The notes below the pieces were generated by a model. It did no database searches. It saw only the letters and a program-made list of their open reading frames with translations, and had not been told where the DNA came from. DNA of 64,000 nt from Methylotenera_A sp044222005 (lineage in GTDB: Bacteria > Pseudomonadota > Gammaproteobacteria > Burkholderiales > Methylophilaceae): the NCBI GenBank assembly GCA_044222005.1, contig JBGANY010000004.1:62001-126000 (forward strand). The letters are read 5' to 3'. The translations under genes were made by a program, and so were the position numbers. Shown in pieces: positions 45,807 to 54,110 of this stretch; position 1 is the stretch's first letter; each line of letters starts with the position of its first letter.

Positions 45807-45827
45807 TCAAGCTTGATTAAGTATAGT
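45799..45827 (+). promoter_or_regulatory. Sigma-70-type promoter for the OmpA-family gene
   Basis: TTGCAT (45799-45804) and TATAGT (45822-45827) are separated by exactly 17 bp, close to consensus. The -35 overlaps the last codons of mfnB. Transcription would begin near 45834, giving a leader of about 50 nt before the ATG at 45886. Confidence 0.55.
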
Positions 45828-45885
45828 GTGTAGGTGAATGTTTGTATTAAAGATTGTTATAAGTTTACAACCGAGGAGTTTAAGA

Positions 45886-46989
45886 ATGAATAAAAAATTT
45901 ATGGGTCTGGCAGTTGCAGCTACACTTGGCTTGACGGCCTTATCAGCATCTGCAGAAGATATGTTCCGTGGTGCTTGGTATTTATTGCCAGGCGTTAGCT
46001 ATATGCATACCGACAGTGATTTGGATGCAAATAACGGCGGCGGTGCTTTTATTAAGTTAGGTAAAGAGCTCAGCCCTAGCTGGGATATTCAAGGTGGTCT
46101 TGGTTATAACCGCGCAAGCGAGGATACTGGTATTGCTGGAGTAGGTGGTCGTTACAAACAAACGACTTTAGGCTTGGATGCCTTGTATATGTTTAGCCGC
46201 AGCAATTTCCGTCCATTCCTGTTAGCAGGTCTGGGTGCAGCACGTAACAATGTTGATTACAGCAATTTTGCCGCACTTCAAGACAGATCAAAAACCTCCT
46301 GGCTGGCTAACGTAGGTTTGGGCGCGCAATATTTATTTAACGATTCTTTTGCGCTGCAAGCTGATTTGCGTGAACAATGGTCAAAATCAAATGCAAAGGC
46401 ACCAGGTACATCATTTGATGCGGATGAAACAATTAGCAATACGTTATTCAACTTAGGCGGTATCTTCCGCTTTGGCGCACCAGCGCCTGTAGTGGCAGAG
46501 CCAGCACCAGAGCCAGCACCGATTGCTGCAGCTGAGCCAGCTCCTGCACCAGCTCCGGAACCAGCTCCTGCACCAGAGCCAGTAAAATGCACACCACAAA
46601 TGGAAACCATCACTGTGGGTGCTGAGAAACTGTTTGGCTTTGATAAAGCCAACCTGAAAGCTGAAGGTAAAGCAGCTTTGGATGATGCTGCTGCAAAAAT
46701 CAAAGCGAACCCGGAAATCAAAGCAGTGATTGTAACTGGGCATACAGACCGCATTGGTTCTGATGCTTACAACCAAAAACTTTCAGAGCGTCGTGCTAAA
46801 CAGGTTGCAGATTACCTGGCAGCGCAAGGTGTGGATCCATCCATTATCGAAGCAGTAGGTAAGGGTGAGTCTGAGCCGGTCGTTCAATGTAAAGGTAACA
46901 AAGCAACGAAAAAGTTGATTCAATGCTTACAGCCTAACCGTCGCGTAACGATTCAAGCTGAAGGTAAAAAAGAAACTGGTTGCAACTAA
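45886..46989 (+). CDS. OmpA-family outer-membrane protein
   Basis: A 367-residue porin-like protein. The signal peptide MNKKFMGLAVAATLGLTALSASA ends near residue 23. An eight-strand-type barrel follows (FRGAWYLLPGVSYMHTDSD to TLFNLGGIFRFG), then a Pro/Ala/Glu hinge (PAPEPAPIAAAEPAPAPAP near residues 207-228) and a C-terminal OmpA peptidoglycan-binding domain with VTGHTDRIGSDAYNQKLSERRAKQV. The hinge DNA is internally repetitive (46490-46590). Strong GAGGAG ribosome site. It anchors the outer membrane to the wall. Confidence 0.93.
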   Translation: MNKKFMGLAVAATLGLTALSASAEDMFRGAWYLLPGVSYMHTDSDLDANNGGGAFIKLGKELSPSWDIQGGLGYNRASEDTGIAGVGGRYKQTTLGLDALYMFSRSNFRPFLLAGLGAARNNVDYSNFAALQDRSKTSWLANVGLGAQYLFNDSFALQADLREQWSKSNAKAPGTSFDADETISNTLFNLGGIFRFGAPAPVVAEPAPEPAPIAAAEPAPAPAPEPAPAPEPVKCTPQMETITVGAEKLFGFDKANLKAEGKAALDDAAAKIKANPEIKAVIVTGHTDRIGSDAYNQKLSERRAKQVADYLAAQGVDPSIIEAVGKGESEPVVQCKGNKATKKLIQCLQPNRRVTIQAEGKKETGCN

Positions 46990-47017
46990 GTAATATTAGT
47001 TTAATCAACCCAGTAAA

Positions 47018-47047
47018 TAAAAAGCCTCGCAACCGCGGGGCTTTTTT
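47018..47047 (+). terminator. Intrinsic terminator of the OmpA-family gene
   Basis: A ten-bp stem AAAGCCTCGC/GCGGGGCTTT (one G-T pair) with loop AACC runs into six T residues, 31 bases after the stop codon. Strong rho-independent signal. Confidence 0.88.
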
Positions 47048-47079
47048 ATGGCTGCCATTTTAGTCGCTATAATACTGAT

Positions 47080-48438
47080 ATGACATCTTCAATTGATTTA
47101 ATACAAGTAGACCTAATCATTCAGGCGCGCTGGCTTTGCCCTGTGGTTCCAAGCAATACGCTGCTGGAGCATCAGGCCTTAGTCATCCAGTCTGGAAAGA
47201 TTGTTGATATCTGCCCGATAGCGCATGCCCGCGCGCGATATGTGGCAACAGAAACGGTACCATTGAATGAGCATGTGTTGATTCCCGGTTTGATTAACCT
47301 GCACACACATGCCGCCATGAACTTGATGCGCGGCCTAGCCGATGACTTGCCATTGATGCCCTGGCTTGAGCAGCATATTTGGCCGGCAGAACAGAAATTC
47401 GTGTCGCCCGGTTTTGTGCATGATGGTACGTTGCTGGCATGTGCAGAAATGCTGGCTGGCGGCATCACGACTTTTAATGATATGTATTTTTACCCGGAGT
47501 CGGCGGCTGAAGCCTGCCTGAATATAGGCATGCGGGCAAATCTGGGCTTGGCGGTACTGGATTTTGCCACCCAATATGCTAACGATGCGGAAGGGTATAT
47601 TCAGCGGGGTTTAGAGGCGCGCGATCATTTGCGTGGCGAGGCGCTCATGAGTTTTAGTTTCGCTCCGCACGCGCCCTACACTGTTTCAGATACAACGTTT
47701 GAGCGCATCATGACGCTGGCTGAGCAGGTCGATATCGGCGTGCATACGCACATGCACGAAACACAGCAGGAAATTATTGAAAGTGAGCAGGCCCATGGTT
47801 TGCGGCCCTTGGCTCGATTGGCTAATCTGGGCTTATTGGGCCCCAACCTGACTTTGGCGCATTGCGTATATTTAGAGGATGCTGAAATTGAACTGCTGGC
47901 CGAACATGGCAGCAGTATCGCGCACTGTCCAAGTTCAAATCTAAAACTGGCTTCAGGGATTGCCCCCATTGCCAGATACGCCAAGCATGGCGTCAATATT
48001 GGCTTGGGGACAGATGGCGCGGCCAGCAACAATCGTTTGGACATGTTTGCCGAGATGCGCCTTGCTGCTTTGCTGGCAAAAGGGCAGAGCGGTGACGCCA
48101 CTGCAATCTCTGCATATCAGGCGTTGGAAATGGCGACAATCAATGGCGCCAGAGCATTGGGCATGGATGATAAAATAGGCTCAATTGAAACTGGAAAGTT
48201 AGCTGATTTGACCGCTGTAAAACTGACCAGCATTGATACGCAGCCTTGTTTTGATCCGGCTTCACATCTGGTTTATGCGGCTGGGCGCGAGCATGTAAGC
48301 CATGTCTGGGTGAATGGAGATTTGAAGTTCCATCGCCCAAAAGGTGGCGAAGGCGTGTATCAGAATGTCGAGCCGCAAGAGCTGCTTGATATTGTTGCCA
48401 AGTGGCAAACTAAATTAAATGAATTCAAGTCGAAATAA
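47080..48438 (+). CDS. mtaD: 5'-methylthioadenosine/S-adenosylhomocysteine deaminase (TRZ/ATZ family)
   Basis: A 452-residue amidohydrolase. Metal ligands: HTHAAMNLMRG near 76-86, HTHMHETQQE near 224-233, LAHCVYL and GTDGAASNNRLD near 308-320. MtaD-type enzymes deaminate methylthioadenosine or S-adenosylhomocysteine, recycling products of SAM chemistry. It is followed by the SAM methyltransferase gene ubiG, whose by-product is a substrate; this pairing is common in betaproteobacteria. Confidence 0.9.
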   Translation: MTSSIDLIQVDLIIQARWLCPVVPSNTLLEHQALVIQSGKIVDICPIAHARARYVATETVPLNEHVLIPGLINLHTHAAMNLMRGLADDLPLMPWLEQHIWPAEQKFVSPGFVHDGTLLACAEMLAGGITTFNDMYFYPESAAEACLNIGMRANLGLAVLDFATQYANDAEGYIQRGLEARDHLRGEALMSFSFAPHAPYTVSDTTFERIMTLAEQVDIGVHTHMHETQQEIIESEQAHGLRPLARLANLGLLGPNLTLAHCVYLEDAEIELLAEHGSSIAHCPSSNLKLASGIAPIARYAKHGVNIGLGTDGAASNNRLDMFAEMRLAALLAKGQSGDATAISAYQALEMATINGARALGMDDKIGSIETGKLADLTAVKLTSIDTQPCFDPASHLVYAAGREHVSHVWVNGDLKFHRPKGGEGVYQNVEPQELLDIVAKWQTKLNEFKSK

Positions 48439-48474
48439 ACCACACGAATTTTAATGAACATACGATAAACGCAG

Positions 48475-49173
48475 ATGATGATAAATGCAGATATAGAAGA
48501 ACTCAATAAATTCAGCGAGTTGGCGCATAAATGGTGGGATAAAACCAGCGAATTCAAGCCGCTGCACGATATTAATCCATTGCGCCTCGGGTATATCGAT
48601 AAAGCCGTTCCACTGGATGGTAAAACGGTACTAGACGTAGGCTGTGGTGGCGGTATTCTGTCGGAATCGATGGCCATGAAAGGCGCCCAGGTAACCGGTA
48701 TCGATTTAGGTGAAAAAGCCTTGAAGGTGGCGCAGTTGCACAGTTTAGAGAGCGGCGCCAAGGTGAGTTACCGGCTGGTTTCTGTGGAAGAATTAGCTGC
48801 GGAACAGCCTGAGAGTTTTGATGTGGTGACCTGCTTGGAAATGCTGGAACATGTGCCCGACCCCGTTAGCGTGGTGCATGCCTGTGCCAGATTGGTAAAG
48901 CCGGGTGGACATGTATTTTTCTCTACTATCAACCGCAACCCAAAGGCCTATTTACTGGCAGTGGTTGGCGCAGAATACGTTTTGAATATGCTCCCGCGTG
49001 GTACACATGACTATGCCAAATTTATCAAGCCGTCCGAATTGGCAGGCTGGGCACGGGCTGCAGGGTTGTCGCTGCGTCATCAAATCGGCATGAGCTATAA
49101 CCCGATTACGCAACATTATTGGCTTGGCGGCGACGTCTCGGTCAATTATCTAATGCATACCGTTAAGGAATAA
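48475..49173 (+). CDS. ubiG: Ubiquinone biosynthesis O-methyltransferase UbiG
   Basis: A 232-residue class I SAM methyltransferase for two O-methylations in ubiquinone synthesis. It opens with the family's ELNKFSELAHKWWDKTSEFKPLHDINPLR; the SAM motif is VLDVGCGGGILSESMA, followed by DVVTCLEMLEHVPDP and the membrane-contact region FFSTINRNPKAYLLAVVGAEYVLNMLPRGTHDY. Double ATG (48475, 48478) at the start. gph follows within two bases. Confidence 0.95.
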   Translation: MMINADIEELNKFSELAHKWWDKTSEFKPLHDINPLRLGYIDKAVPLDGKTVLDVGCGGGILSESMAMKGAQVTGIDLGEKALKVAQLHSLESGAKVSYRLVSVEELAAEQPESFDVVTCLEMLEHVPDPVSVVHACARLVKPGGHVFFSTINRNPKAYLLAVVGAEYVLNMLPRGTHDYAKFIKPSELAGWARAAGLSLRHQIGMSYNPITQHYWLGGDVSVNYLMHTVKE

Positions 49174-49174
49174 C

Positions 49175-49870
49175 TTGATCAGCACCATACTTTTTGACCT
49201 GGACGGCACCTTGGTCGATACCGCGCCGGATTTGGGTTATGCGCTGAATATTCAGCTGCGCAGACACTGCAAACCAACTTTAAGCGATGCGACGATACGC
49301 CCGTATGCATCGCACGGCTCAAAAGGCTTGCTTGGGCTGGGTTTTGGCATTACGCCGGAGGATGCCGGTTTTCCGGCCTTGCGTGAAGAGTACCTGAATA
49401 TCTACGATGAAGTATTTACCCGCAGCCCGGTATTGTTAGACGGTATTGCAGAGCTGTTGCAAGCGATAGAACATAAACAACTCAAGTGGGGAATTGTCAC
49501 CAATAAACCGCGCCGTTTTACACAGCGCTTGATTGAAAGCATGGGCCTGCATCAGCGTGCGGCTTGTATTATAAGCGGTGACGATGCAGCAAAGCCGAAG
49601 CCATCGCCGGAAACATTGTTGCTGGCTTGCAGGCATGTGGGCGTCAAGCCGCAATCGTGCATTTATGTGGGCGATGCCGAGCGCGATGTAGTGGCTGCAA
49701 GGGCTGCCGGGATGAAAACGGTAGTGGCTTTATTCGGCTATATTGATGATGTGAGCGATAAACCGTATGAATGGGGTGCGGATGCGTTGATACAAACGCC
49801 AATGGAACTACTGGATTTGCTAACGGAAAACGCCTTGTTCAGCACGGCTTGCATCCCTATAGCGCCATAG
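49175..49870 (+). CDS. gph: Phosphoglycolate phosphatase
   Basis: A 231-residue HAD phosphatase: motif I FDLDGTLVDTAPDL, motif II TNKPRRF, motif III Lys in AKPKPSPETLLLAC and motif IV VGDAERDVVAARAAG. It removes phosphoglycolate, for example from DNA repair. TTG start preceded by AAGGA. The extreme C-terminus (IAP, stop) is encoded in one copy of a 15-bp repeat whose other copy ends recR. Confidence 0.92.
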   Translation: MISTILFDLDGTLVDTAPDLGYALNIQLRRHCKPTLSDATIRPYASHGSKGLLGLGFGITPEDAGFPALREEYLNIYDEVFTRSPVLLDGIAELLQAIEHKQLKWGIVTNKPRRFTQRLIESMGLHQRAACIISGDDAAKPKPSPETLLLACRHVGVKPQSCIYVGDAERDVVAARAAGMKTVVALFGYIDDVSDKPYEWGADALIQTPMELLDLLTENALFSTACIPIAP

Positions 49871-49908
49871 ACACTAAAGCTGCTTGCGCCCCAATAGCGC
49901 CATAGACA
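49859..49908. repeat. 15-bp direct repeat spanning the gph and recR ends
   Basis: ATAGCGCCATAGACA occurs at 49859-49873 (gph C-terminus and stop) and at 49894-49908 (recR C-terminus, reverse strand Met-Ala-Leu codons), 35 bp apart. It suggests a local duplication of the recR tail that gave gph its present stop. Confidence 0.7.
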
Positions 49909-50473
49909 AGGTTCCGCTATCCACATATTCTATTTCACCGCCCATTGGCAAACCACGCGCGATGCGGCTAACGGCGATGCCGCGTGTTTTTAACAGCTCA
50001 CTGATATAGTGCGCGGTGGCTTCGCCTTCGACCGTGTAATTGGTGGCTAAAATTACTTCATTTACCACGCCATCCTGCGCGCGCTTAATCAGTTTATCCA
50101 GGTTAATTTCCTTCGGGCCGATGCCGTCCAGCGGCGATAAGCGTCCCATTAGCACAAAATACATGCCGGAGTAGGATTGGGTTTGTTCCATCATCATTAA
50201 GTCGGTCGGCATCTCGACCACGCAAAGCTGTGAAGTATCACGTTTCTCCGATTCGCAGAGCGGGCAAATGTTAGTCTCGGAAAAATTATTGCAAAGCGTG
50301 CAGTGACCCAGCACTTGCAGTGCATTATTGAGCGATAAAGCCAGCCCACTGGCACCTTTCCGGTCGCGCTGCAGCAAGTGGTAAGCCATGCGAAGCGCCG
50401 ACTTTGGCCCAACGCCGGGTAAACAGCGCAACGATTCGATGAGTTGCTCTAAAGCAGGGGGATTTTTCACCAA
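49874..50473 (-). CDS. recR: Recombination mediator RecR
   Basis: A 199-residue RecR: helix-hairpin-helix LRCLPGVGPKSALRMAYHLL, zinc finger CTLCNNFSETNICPLC (four Cys), Toprim domain (LCVVEMPTDLMMMEQT, GRLSPLDGIGP, EVILATNYTVEGEATAHYI). It works with RecFO at gaps. Third in dnaX-ybaB-recR. Stop is three bases from the convergent gph stop. Confidence 0.96.
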   Translation of the reverse strand: MVKNPPALEQLIESLRCLPGVGPKSALRMAYHLLQRDRKGASGLALSLNNALQVLGHCTLCNNFSETNICPLCESEKRDTSQLCVVEMPTDLMMMEQTQSYSGMYFVLMGRLSPLDGIGPKEINLDKLIKRAQDGVVNEVILATNYTVEGEATAHYISELLKTRGIAVSRIARGLPMGGEIEYVDSGTLSMALLGRKQL

Positions 50474-50492
50474 TGCAGACTAAAGGCTTAAA

Positions 50493-50801
50493 TTAAAACG
50501 GCAGTTTGAAGCCGGCCGGCATCATGCCGCTCATGCGTTGCTGTGAAGTCGCTTCTGCCTTGGCCCGTGCATCATTCAGCGCAATCAGCAGCAGGTCTTC
50601 CAGTGTTTCTTTATCATCCATCGCTGCATCGTCAATCATCACGCGTTTCACCGCGTTGTTGCAGGTCATGGTGACTTTTACCATGCCGTTGCTTGCAATG
50701 CCTTCTACCTCGGTTACGGCCAGTTCGGCTTGTGCCTTTTGCATATTGGCTTGCATCATTTGGGCTTGTTTCATCATATTGCCCACGCCACCTTTCATCA
50801 T
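50493..50801 (-). CDS. YbaB/EbfC nucleoid-associated protein
   Basis: A 102-residue DNA-binding YbaB/EbfC-family protein (MMKGGVGNMMKQAQMMQANMQKAQAELAVTEVEGIASNGMVKVTMTCNNAVKRVMIDD). I start at ATG 50801, preceded by AGGAG; an upstream in-frame Met (50849) adds residues unlike the family and overlaps dnaX. Located between dnaX and recR as in most proteobacteria. Confidence 0.95.
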   Translation of the reverse strand: MMKGGVGNMMKQAQMMQANMQKAQAELAVTEVEGIASNGMVKVTMTCNNAVKRVMIDDAAMDDKETLEDLLLIALNDARAKAEATSQQRMSGMMPAGFKLPF

Positions 50802-50845
50802 AATTTCTGCTCCTTTTTGGTTTAAATTTTTGAAAATTATATTTT

Positions 50846-52498
50846 TCAAATGGGCTTAATAGAATTGGGGATAATGGAGGCGTCAAAATCCTGAATGAGT
50901 GCCTGCACAAAACTATCCTGCATAATGGCAGCCTCTGCATTAGATTTTATGTTGGCCTTTTCAACCGCATTCTGTTTGGCCGGGGTGTTGGCGTCGCTGT
51001 TGATTTCAAAATTCAGGCGCATTTTTCTGCCAAAATGCTCGTTAATCGCGCTGGATAATTTTTCCTGATAATTGGCGCTGGCCAAATGTTTCTGGCTCTC
51101 TGCCACGCGCAGCGTCAGGCTGTTTTCATCAAAACTCACTAGTTCGCAGTTCTGCGCCAAGGCGCGCGCCAGGCCAAGTTTTAGGTTTTGTTCGACCAGT
51201 TTGCGCCAGTCGCCATCAAAAATAGCCGGGCTGGAAGGCAATGCCGGCGCGGCTTCCGGAGTGTCGATTTTGACTGGTTTGACTTGCTTCGGCGCCGGTT
51301 CAGCCTGCTGCGCATGGGGCGGGCTTTGCACGGCTTGCCTTGCGCCGGGCTGTGCCTGGCTATTGTAGGGCTGATGCGCCGGCTTGCTGGCAGGTTTGTC
51401 AGTTTTATCGCCTTCTTGCGGCGCAAACGCCAGCATCCGCAGCAAGGTCATGGTAAAGCCGGCGTATTCATCCGGCGCCAGGCCAATATCACGGCGGCCC
51501 AGCAGTGCAATCTGGTAATAAAGCTGGATGGTTTCCGGGCTTAACTTTGTTGCCAGTTCAAGCAACAGGGCGCGTTCCGGCAGATCATCGGCAATGCTTT
51601 CAGGCACGGTTTGCGCCATGGCAATCTGGTGCAGAATATTGGCCAAATCGTTCAATGCCGTTTCAAACGAGATATTGCGCATCTGCATCGCTTGCGCTTT
51701 TTCGATCAATGCCGCGCCGTCGATTTGAATGAGCGCCTGAATAATCTCGTACAAATAAGACTGGTCAACCGCGCCCATCATGCTGCGTACTTCGGCCTCG
51801 TTCACGGTCTGGTTGCCGTAGGCAATCGCCTGATCGGTCAGCGACAGCGCATCGCGCATGCTGCCTGCGGCGGCACGTGAAATCAGGCTAATGGCGGCGG
51901 ACTCGAAGCTGATGTTTTCCTGCGTAAGCACACTCTGTAAATACTCCGCAATGGTGGCGCTGGCCATTTGCCGCAAATTAAACTGCAAACAGCGCGATAG
52001 CACGGTAACGGGGACTTTTTGCGGGTCAGTGGTGGCCAGAATGAATTTAACGTGCGCAGGCGGCTCCTCCAGCGTTTTCAGCATGGCATTGAACGCGCTT
52101 TTGGACAGCATGTGCACTTCGTCGATGATATACACCTTAAAGCGGCCTATCGTTGGCGCATATTGGGCGTTGTCGAGCAGGTCGCGCATGGCATCGACTT
52201 GCGTGTTGCTGGCGGCATCCACTTCCAGCAAATCCACGAAACGGCCTTTGTCGATTTCGGTACAGGCGTTACACACGCCGCATGGCGTGGCGGTGATGCC
52301 GGTTTCGCAATTCAATGACTTAGCCAAGATGCGGGCGAGGGTGGTTTTGCCTACGCCGCGTGTGCCCGTAAACAGATAGGCATGGTGCAGACGCTGCTGG
52401 CTTAGGGCATTGGTTAACGCGCGCACTACGTGTGGCTGGCCGACCAGGGTTTCAAACGATTTCGGGCGCCATTTGCGCGCTAGGACTTGATATGACAT
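50846..52498 (-). CDS. dnaX: DNA polymerase III subunit tau/gamma
   Basis: A 550-residue clamp-loader ATPase: Walker A TGTRGVGKTTLARILAK, zinc module CETGITATPCGVCNAC, Walker B VYIIDEVHMLS, sensor ILATTDPQKVPVTVLSRC. A Pro/Gln-rich linker and C-terminal tau domain follow. Complete. The SRP RNA gene lies 157 bp upstream on the same strand. Confidence 0.96.
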   Translation of the reverse strand: MSYQVLARKWRPKSFETLVGQPHVVRALTNALSQQRLHHAYLFTGTRGVGKTTLARILAKSLNCETGITATPCGVCNACTEIDKGRFVDLLEVDAASNTQVDAMRDLLDNAQYAPTIGRFKVYIIDEVHMLSKSAFNAMLKTLEEPPAHVKFILATTDPQKVPVTVLSRCLQFNLRQMASATIAEYLQSVLTQENISFESAAISLISRAAAGSMRDALSLTDQAIAYGNQTVNEAEVRSMMGAVDQSYLYEIIQALIQIDGAALIEKAQAMQMRNISFETALNDLANILHQIAMAQTVPESIADDLPERALLLELATKLSPETIQLYYQIALLGRRDIGLAPDEYAGFTMTLLRMLAFAPQEGDKTDKPASKPAHQPYNSQAQPGARQAVQSPPHAQQAEPAPKQVKPVKIDTPEAAPALPSSPAIFDGDWRKLVEQNLKLGLARALAQNCELVSFDENSLTLRVAESQKHLASANYQEKLSSAINEHFGRKMRLNFEINSDANTPAKQNAVEKANIKSNAEAAIMQDSFVQALIQDFDASIIPNSIKPI

Positions 52499-52566
52499 GG
52501 GCTAAATTTTAGCTGAAAACTCATAATTAGACTAAAACAAATTGAAGTTAAATTAGTGATGCTGAA

Positions 52567-52645
52567 AATCAAAGAGAACAAGGCAGAGCGTCGCAGACAG
52601 TACGTTTTTGTACGGCAAGACGCTTTAACGCTGTTGTTTTTGATT
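52567..52645. repeat. Long interrupted palindrome between ffs and dnaX
   Basis: A 79-bp interrupted palindrome: AATCAAA (52567-52573) and TTTGATT (52639-52645) at the ends, GCGTC/GACGC further in, and GTACGTTTTTGTAC at the centre. The wording CAAGGC...GTCGCAG...GTAC resembles the inner hairpin of MITE copies A and C (CAAGGCGCACGACGCAG, then GTAG-TTATT-CTAC). It could be an SRP RNA processing or termination hairpin, or another dispersed palindromic repeat. Confidence 0.5.
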
Positions 52646-52654
52646 GGGAATGGG

Positions 52655-52750
52655 TGGCGAGCCTTGCCCCCGGCACTTGCTCGGTAGTTGTGGCTGCTTG
52701 CTTCCGCACCTGACCAGGTTGGCTACTTTACAATGCGGGGAGGCCCGCCG
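52655..52750 (-). ncRNA. ffs: 4.5S signal recognition particle RNA
   Basis: On the minus strand the sequence folds into the bacterial small SRP RNA. The ends GGCGGGCC and GGCTCGCC pair over eight bp, and the conserved tip is CCTGGTCAGGTGCGGAAGC followed by AAGCAGCC, which contains the GGAA tetraloop and the asymmetric Ffh-binding loop. About 96 nt; exact ends are estimated. It works with Ffh to target membrane proteins. Position before dnaX is usual. Confidence 0.9.
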
Positions 52751-52972
52751 ACCGAGATTCTACCTGAATTTGCATCATTATCCGCAATGTTCGGCAGGAT
52801 TTTTTATAAAACCAGCTACGGTTTGCTGTTTCAAACGATGTGTATCTGGCAGGCGTTTCTTTAAAATTGAGCGATAAAAGTAGTCTTTAATTCGCTTTTG
52901 ATTTTTGCTTTTGGTAGGAAAATATAACCAATATATATTTTTTTGATAATAGCTAATCAGTTGACAAACACT

Positions 52973-54043
52973 ATGCTTAATATCAGTAAACAAAACAAAT
53001 CTGCACTCGTGCCAACCAATATCGCCCGTGAAACCATCAGGCAGATGGCCACGCGCCGTGTGGAGCCCACGCCTGAAAATTACCAGCTTATTTATAACGA
53101 AATTGCCGAGATTCCTGAAACAGAAAACCTGGATAGCGCGATCAGAAAAGCGCTCAGACAGTTACCGAATGAAACGCCGGAACAGAACAACTGGATCAAC
53201 CGCTGGGAAAAACTGTTAAAACATCACAACTGGGCAGCCTTGCCGGCATTGCTGGGGGATGGCATGGACGCTAGCATTACGTTTTCCGAGCAGTGGCCAG
53301 AGGCCGTTCGCGAGCTTTTGCTGGCCTGGGATACCAAGCATGTCGGGCTGGATTTATCGCAGAAAAGGGAAGCGCTGGAGCGTTTGCTCATCAATTTTGG
53401 CAGCGATCCGCTTCTGGCACAAAAGATACAGAATCTGGCTAAAATCTGGATGCAATATGGTGACGGCAAGATGGGCCAGCCAATAGAGGTGAATACCGAG
53501 AACCTGACTGACGAAACCGATACGCAAGCTCCCGCGGCAGAGCCGCCTAGCACGGCGCTTTCTACAGAGGTGGTTGCAATATCAGAAGAACCGACGGTGA
53601 TTGCCGCATATGACTCGGACCAGTTCCAGGAAACTTTCCGCATTTTACAGGATATGCTCAAGCAATCGCTGAACCATGGACTGATTCCAAGGTTGGACGG
53701 CTATCCTGAACTGAAAGAGGATGCACTTGAGGTTTATATTCTGACCGAGAAGGCACGAAAGTTAAAAGACTGGCAATTTATGGCCAAGCAGTTCCGGGCG
53801 CTTCTGGTACGTGTCGAGCTGATTGGCGCCAACGAAGAGGGCATGAAGCAGGACTTATTGAGATTGCTTAAATTGCTGATTGATAATATCAGCGAACTAG
53901 TGGCTGACGACCAATGGATACGCGGACAGATTGCCGTGGTGCAGACCATCGTCTCGAGTCCGCTTGAAAGAGCGCTGATTCAGGATGCGGAAAAGAGCCT
54001 GAAAGAAGTGATCTTCAAACAGGGCATGCTCAAACATAGCTGA
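52973..54043 (+). CDS. N-terminal part of a split GGDEF protein
   Basis: A 356-residue helical sensory region, start MLNISKQNKSALVPTNIARETIRQMATRRVEPTPENYQLIYNEIAE. As I recall, this N-terminus is found joined to a GGDEF domain in betaproteobacterial diguanylate cyclases. The reading frame ends in TGA just after IFKQGMLKHS, a point where relatives continue; the GGDEF part follows in another frame. Probably one gene broken by a deletion of about 60-65 nt near 54040. An acidic Pro/Thr linker lies near residues 180-210. Confidence 0.75.
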   Translation: MLNISKQNKSALVPTNIARETIRQMATRRVEPTPENYQLIYNEIAEIPETENLDSAIRKALRQLPNETPEQNNWINRWEKLLKHHNWAALPALLGDGMDASITFSEQWPEAVRELLLAWDTKHVGLDLSQKREALERLLINFGSDPLLAQKIQNLAKIWMQYGDGKMGQPIEVNTENLTDETDTQAPAAEPPSTALSTEVVAISEEPTVIAAYDSDQFQETFRILQDMLKQSLNHGLIPRLDGYPELKEDALEVYILTEKARKLKDWQFMAKQFRALLVRVELIGANEEGMKQDLLRLLKLLIDNISELVADDQWIRGQIAVVQTIVSSPLERALIQDAEKSLKEVIFKQGMLKHS

Positions 54044-54110
54044 TTCAAGTGGCACTTATCAAGAGAAAATTGAGAGTTACGCCGGAAAACTATCAGAAAC
54101 AGAAGATATC

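Noticed and set aside
45838..45885. Extended start for the OmpA-family protein
   Set aside because: The 16 extra residues precede a perfect signal peptide and GAGGAG fits ATG 45886; the upstream codons belong to the leader.
46490..46590. Repetitive DNA that could be taken for a tandem-repeat locus
   Set aside because: It encodes the Pro/Ala/Glu hinge of the OmpA-family protein; the repetition is explained by the protein.
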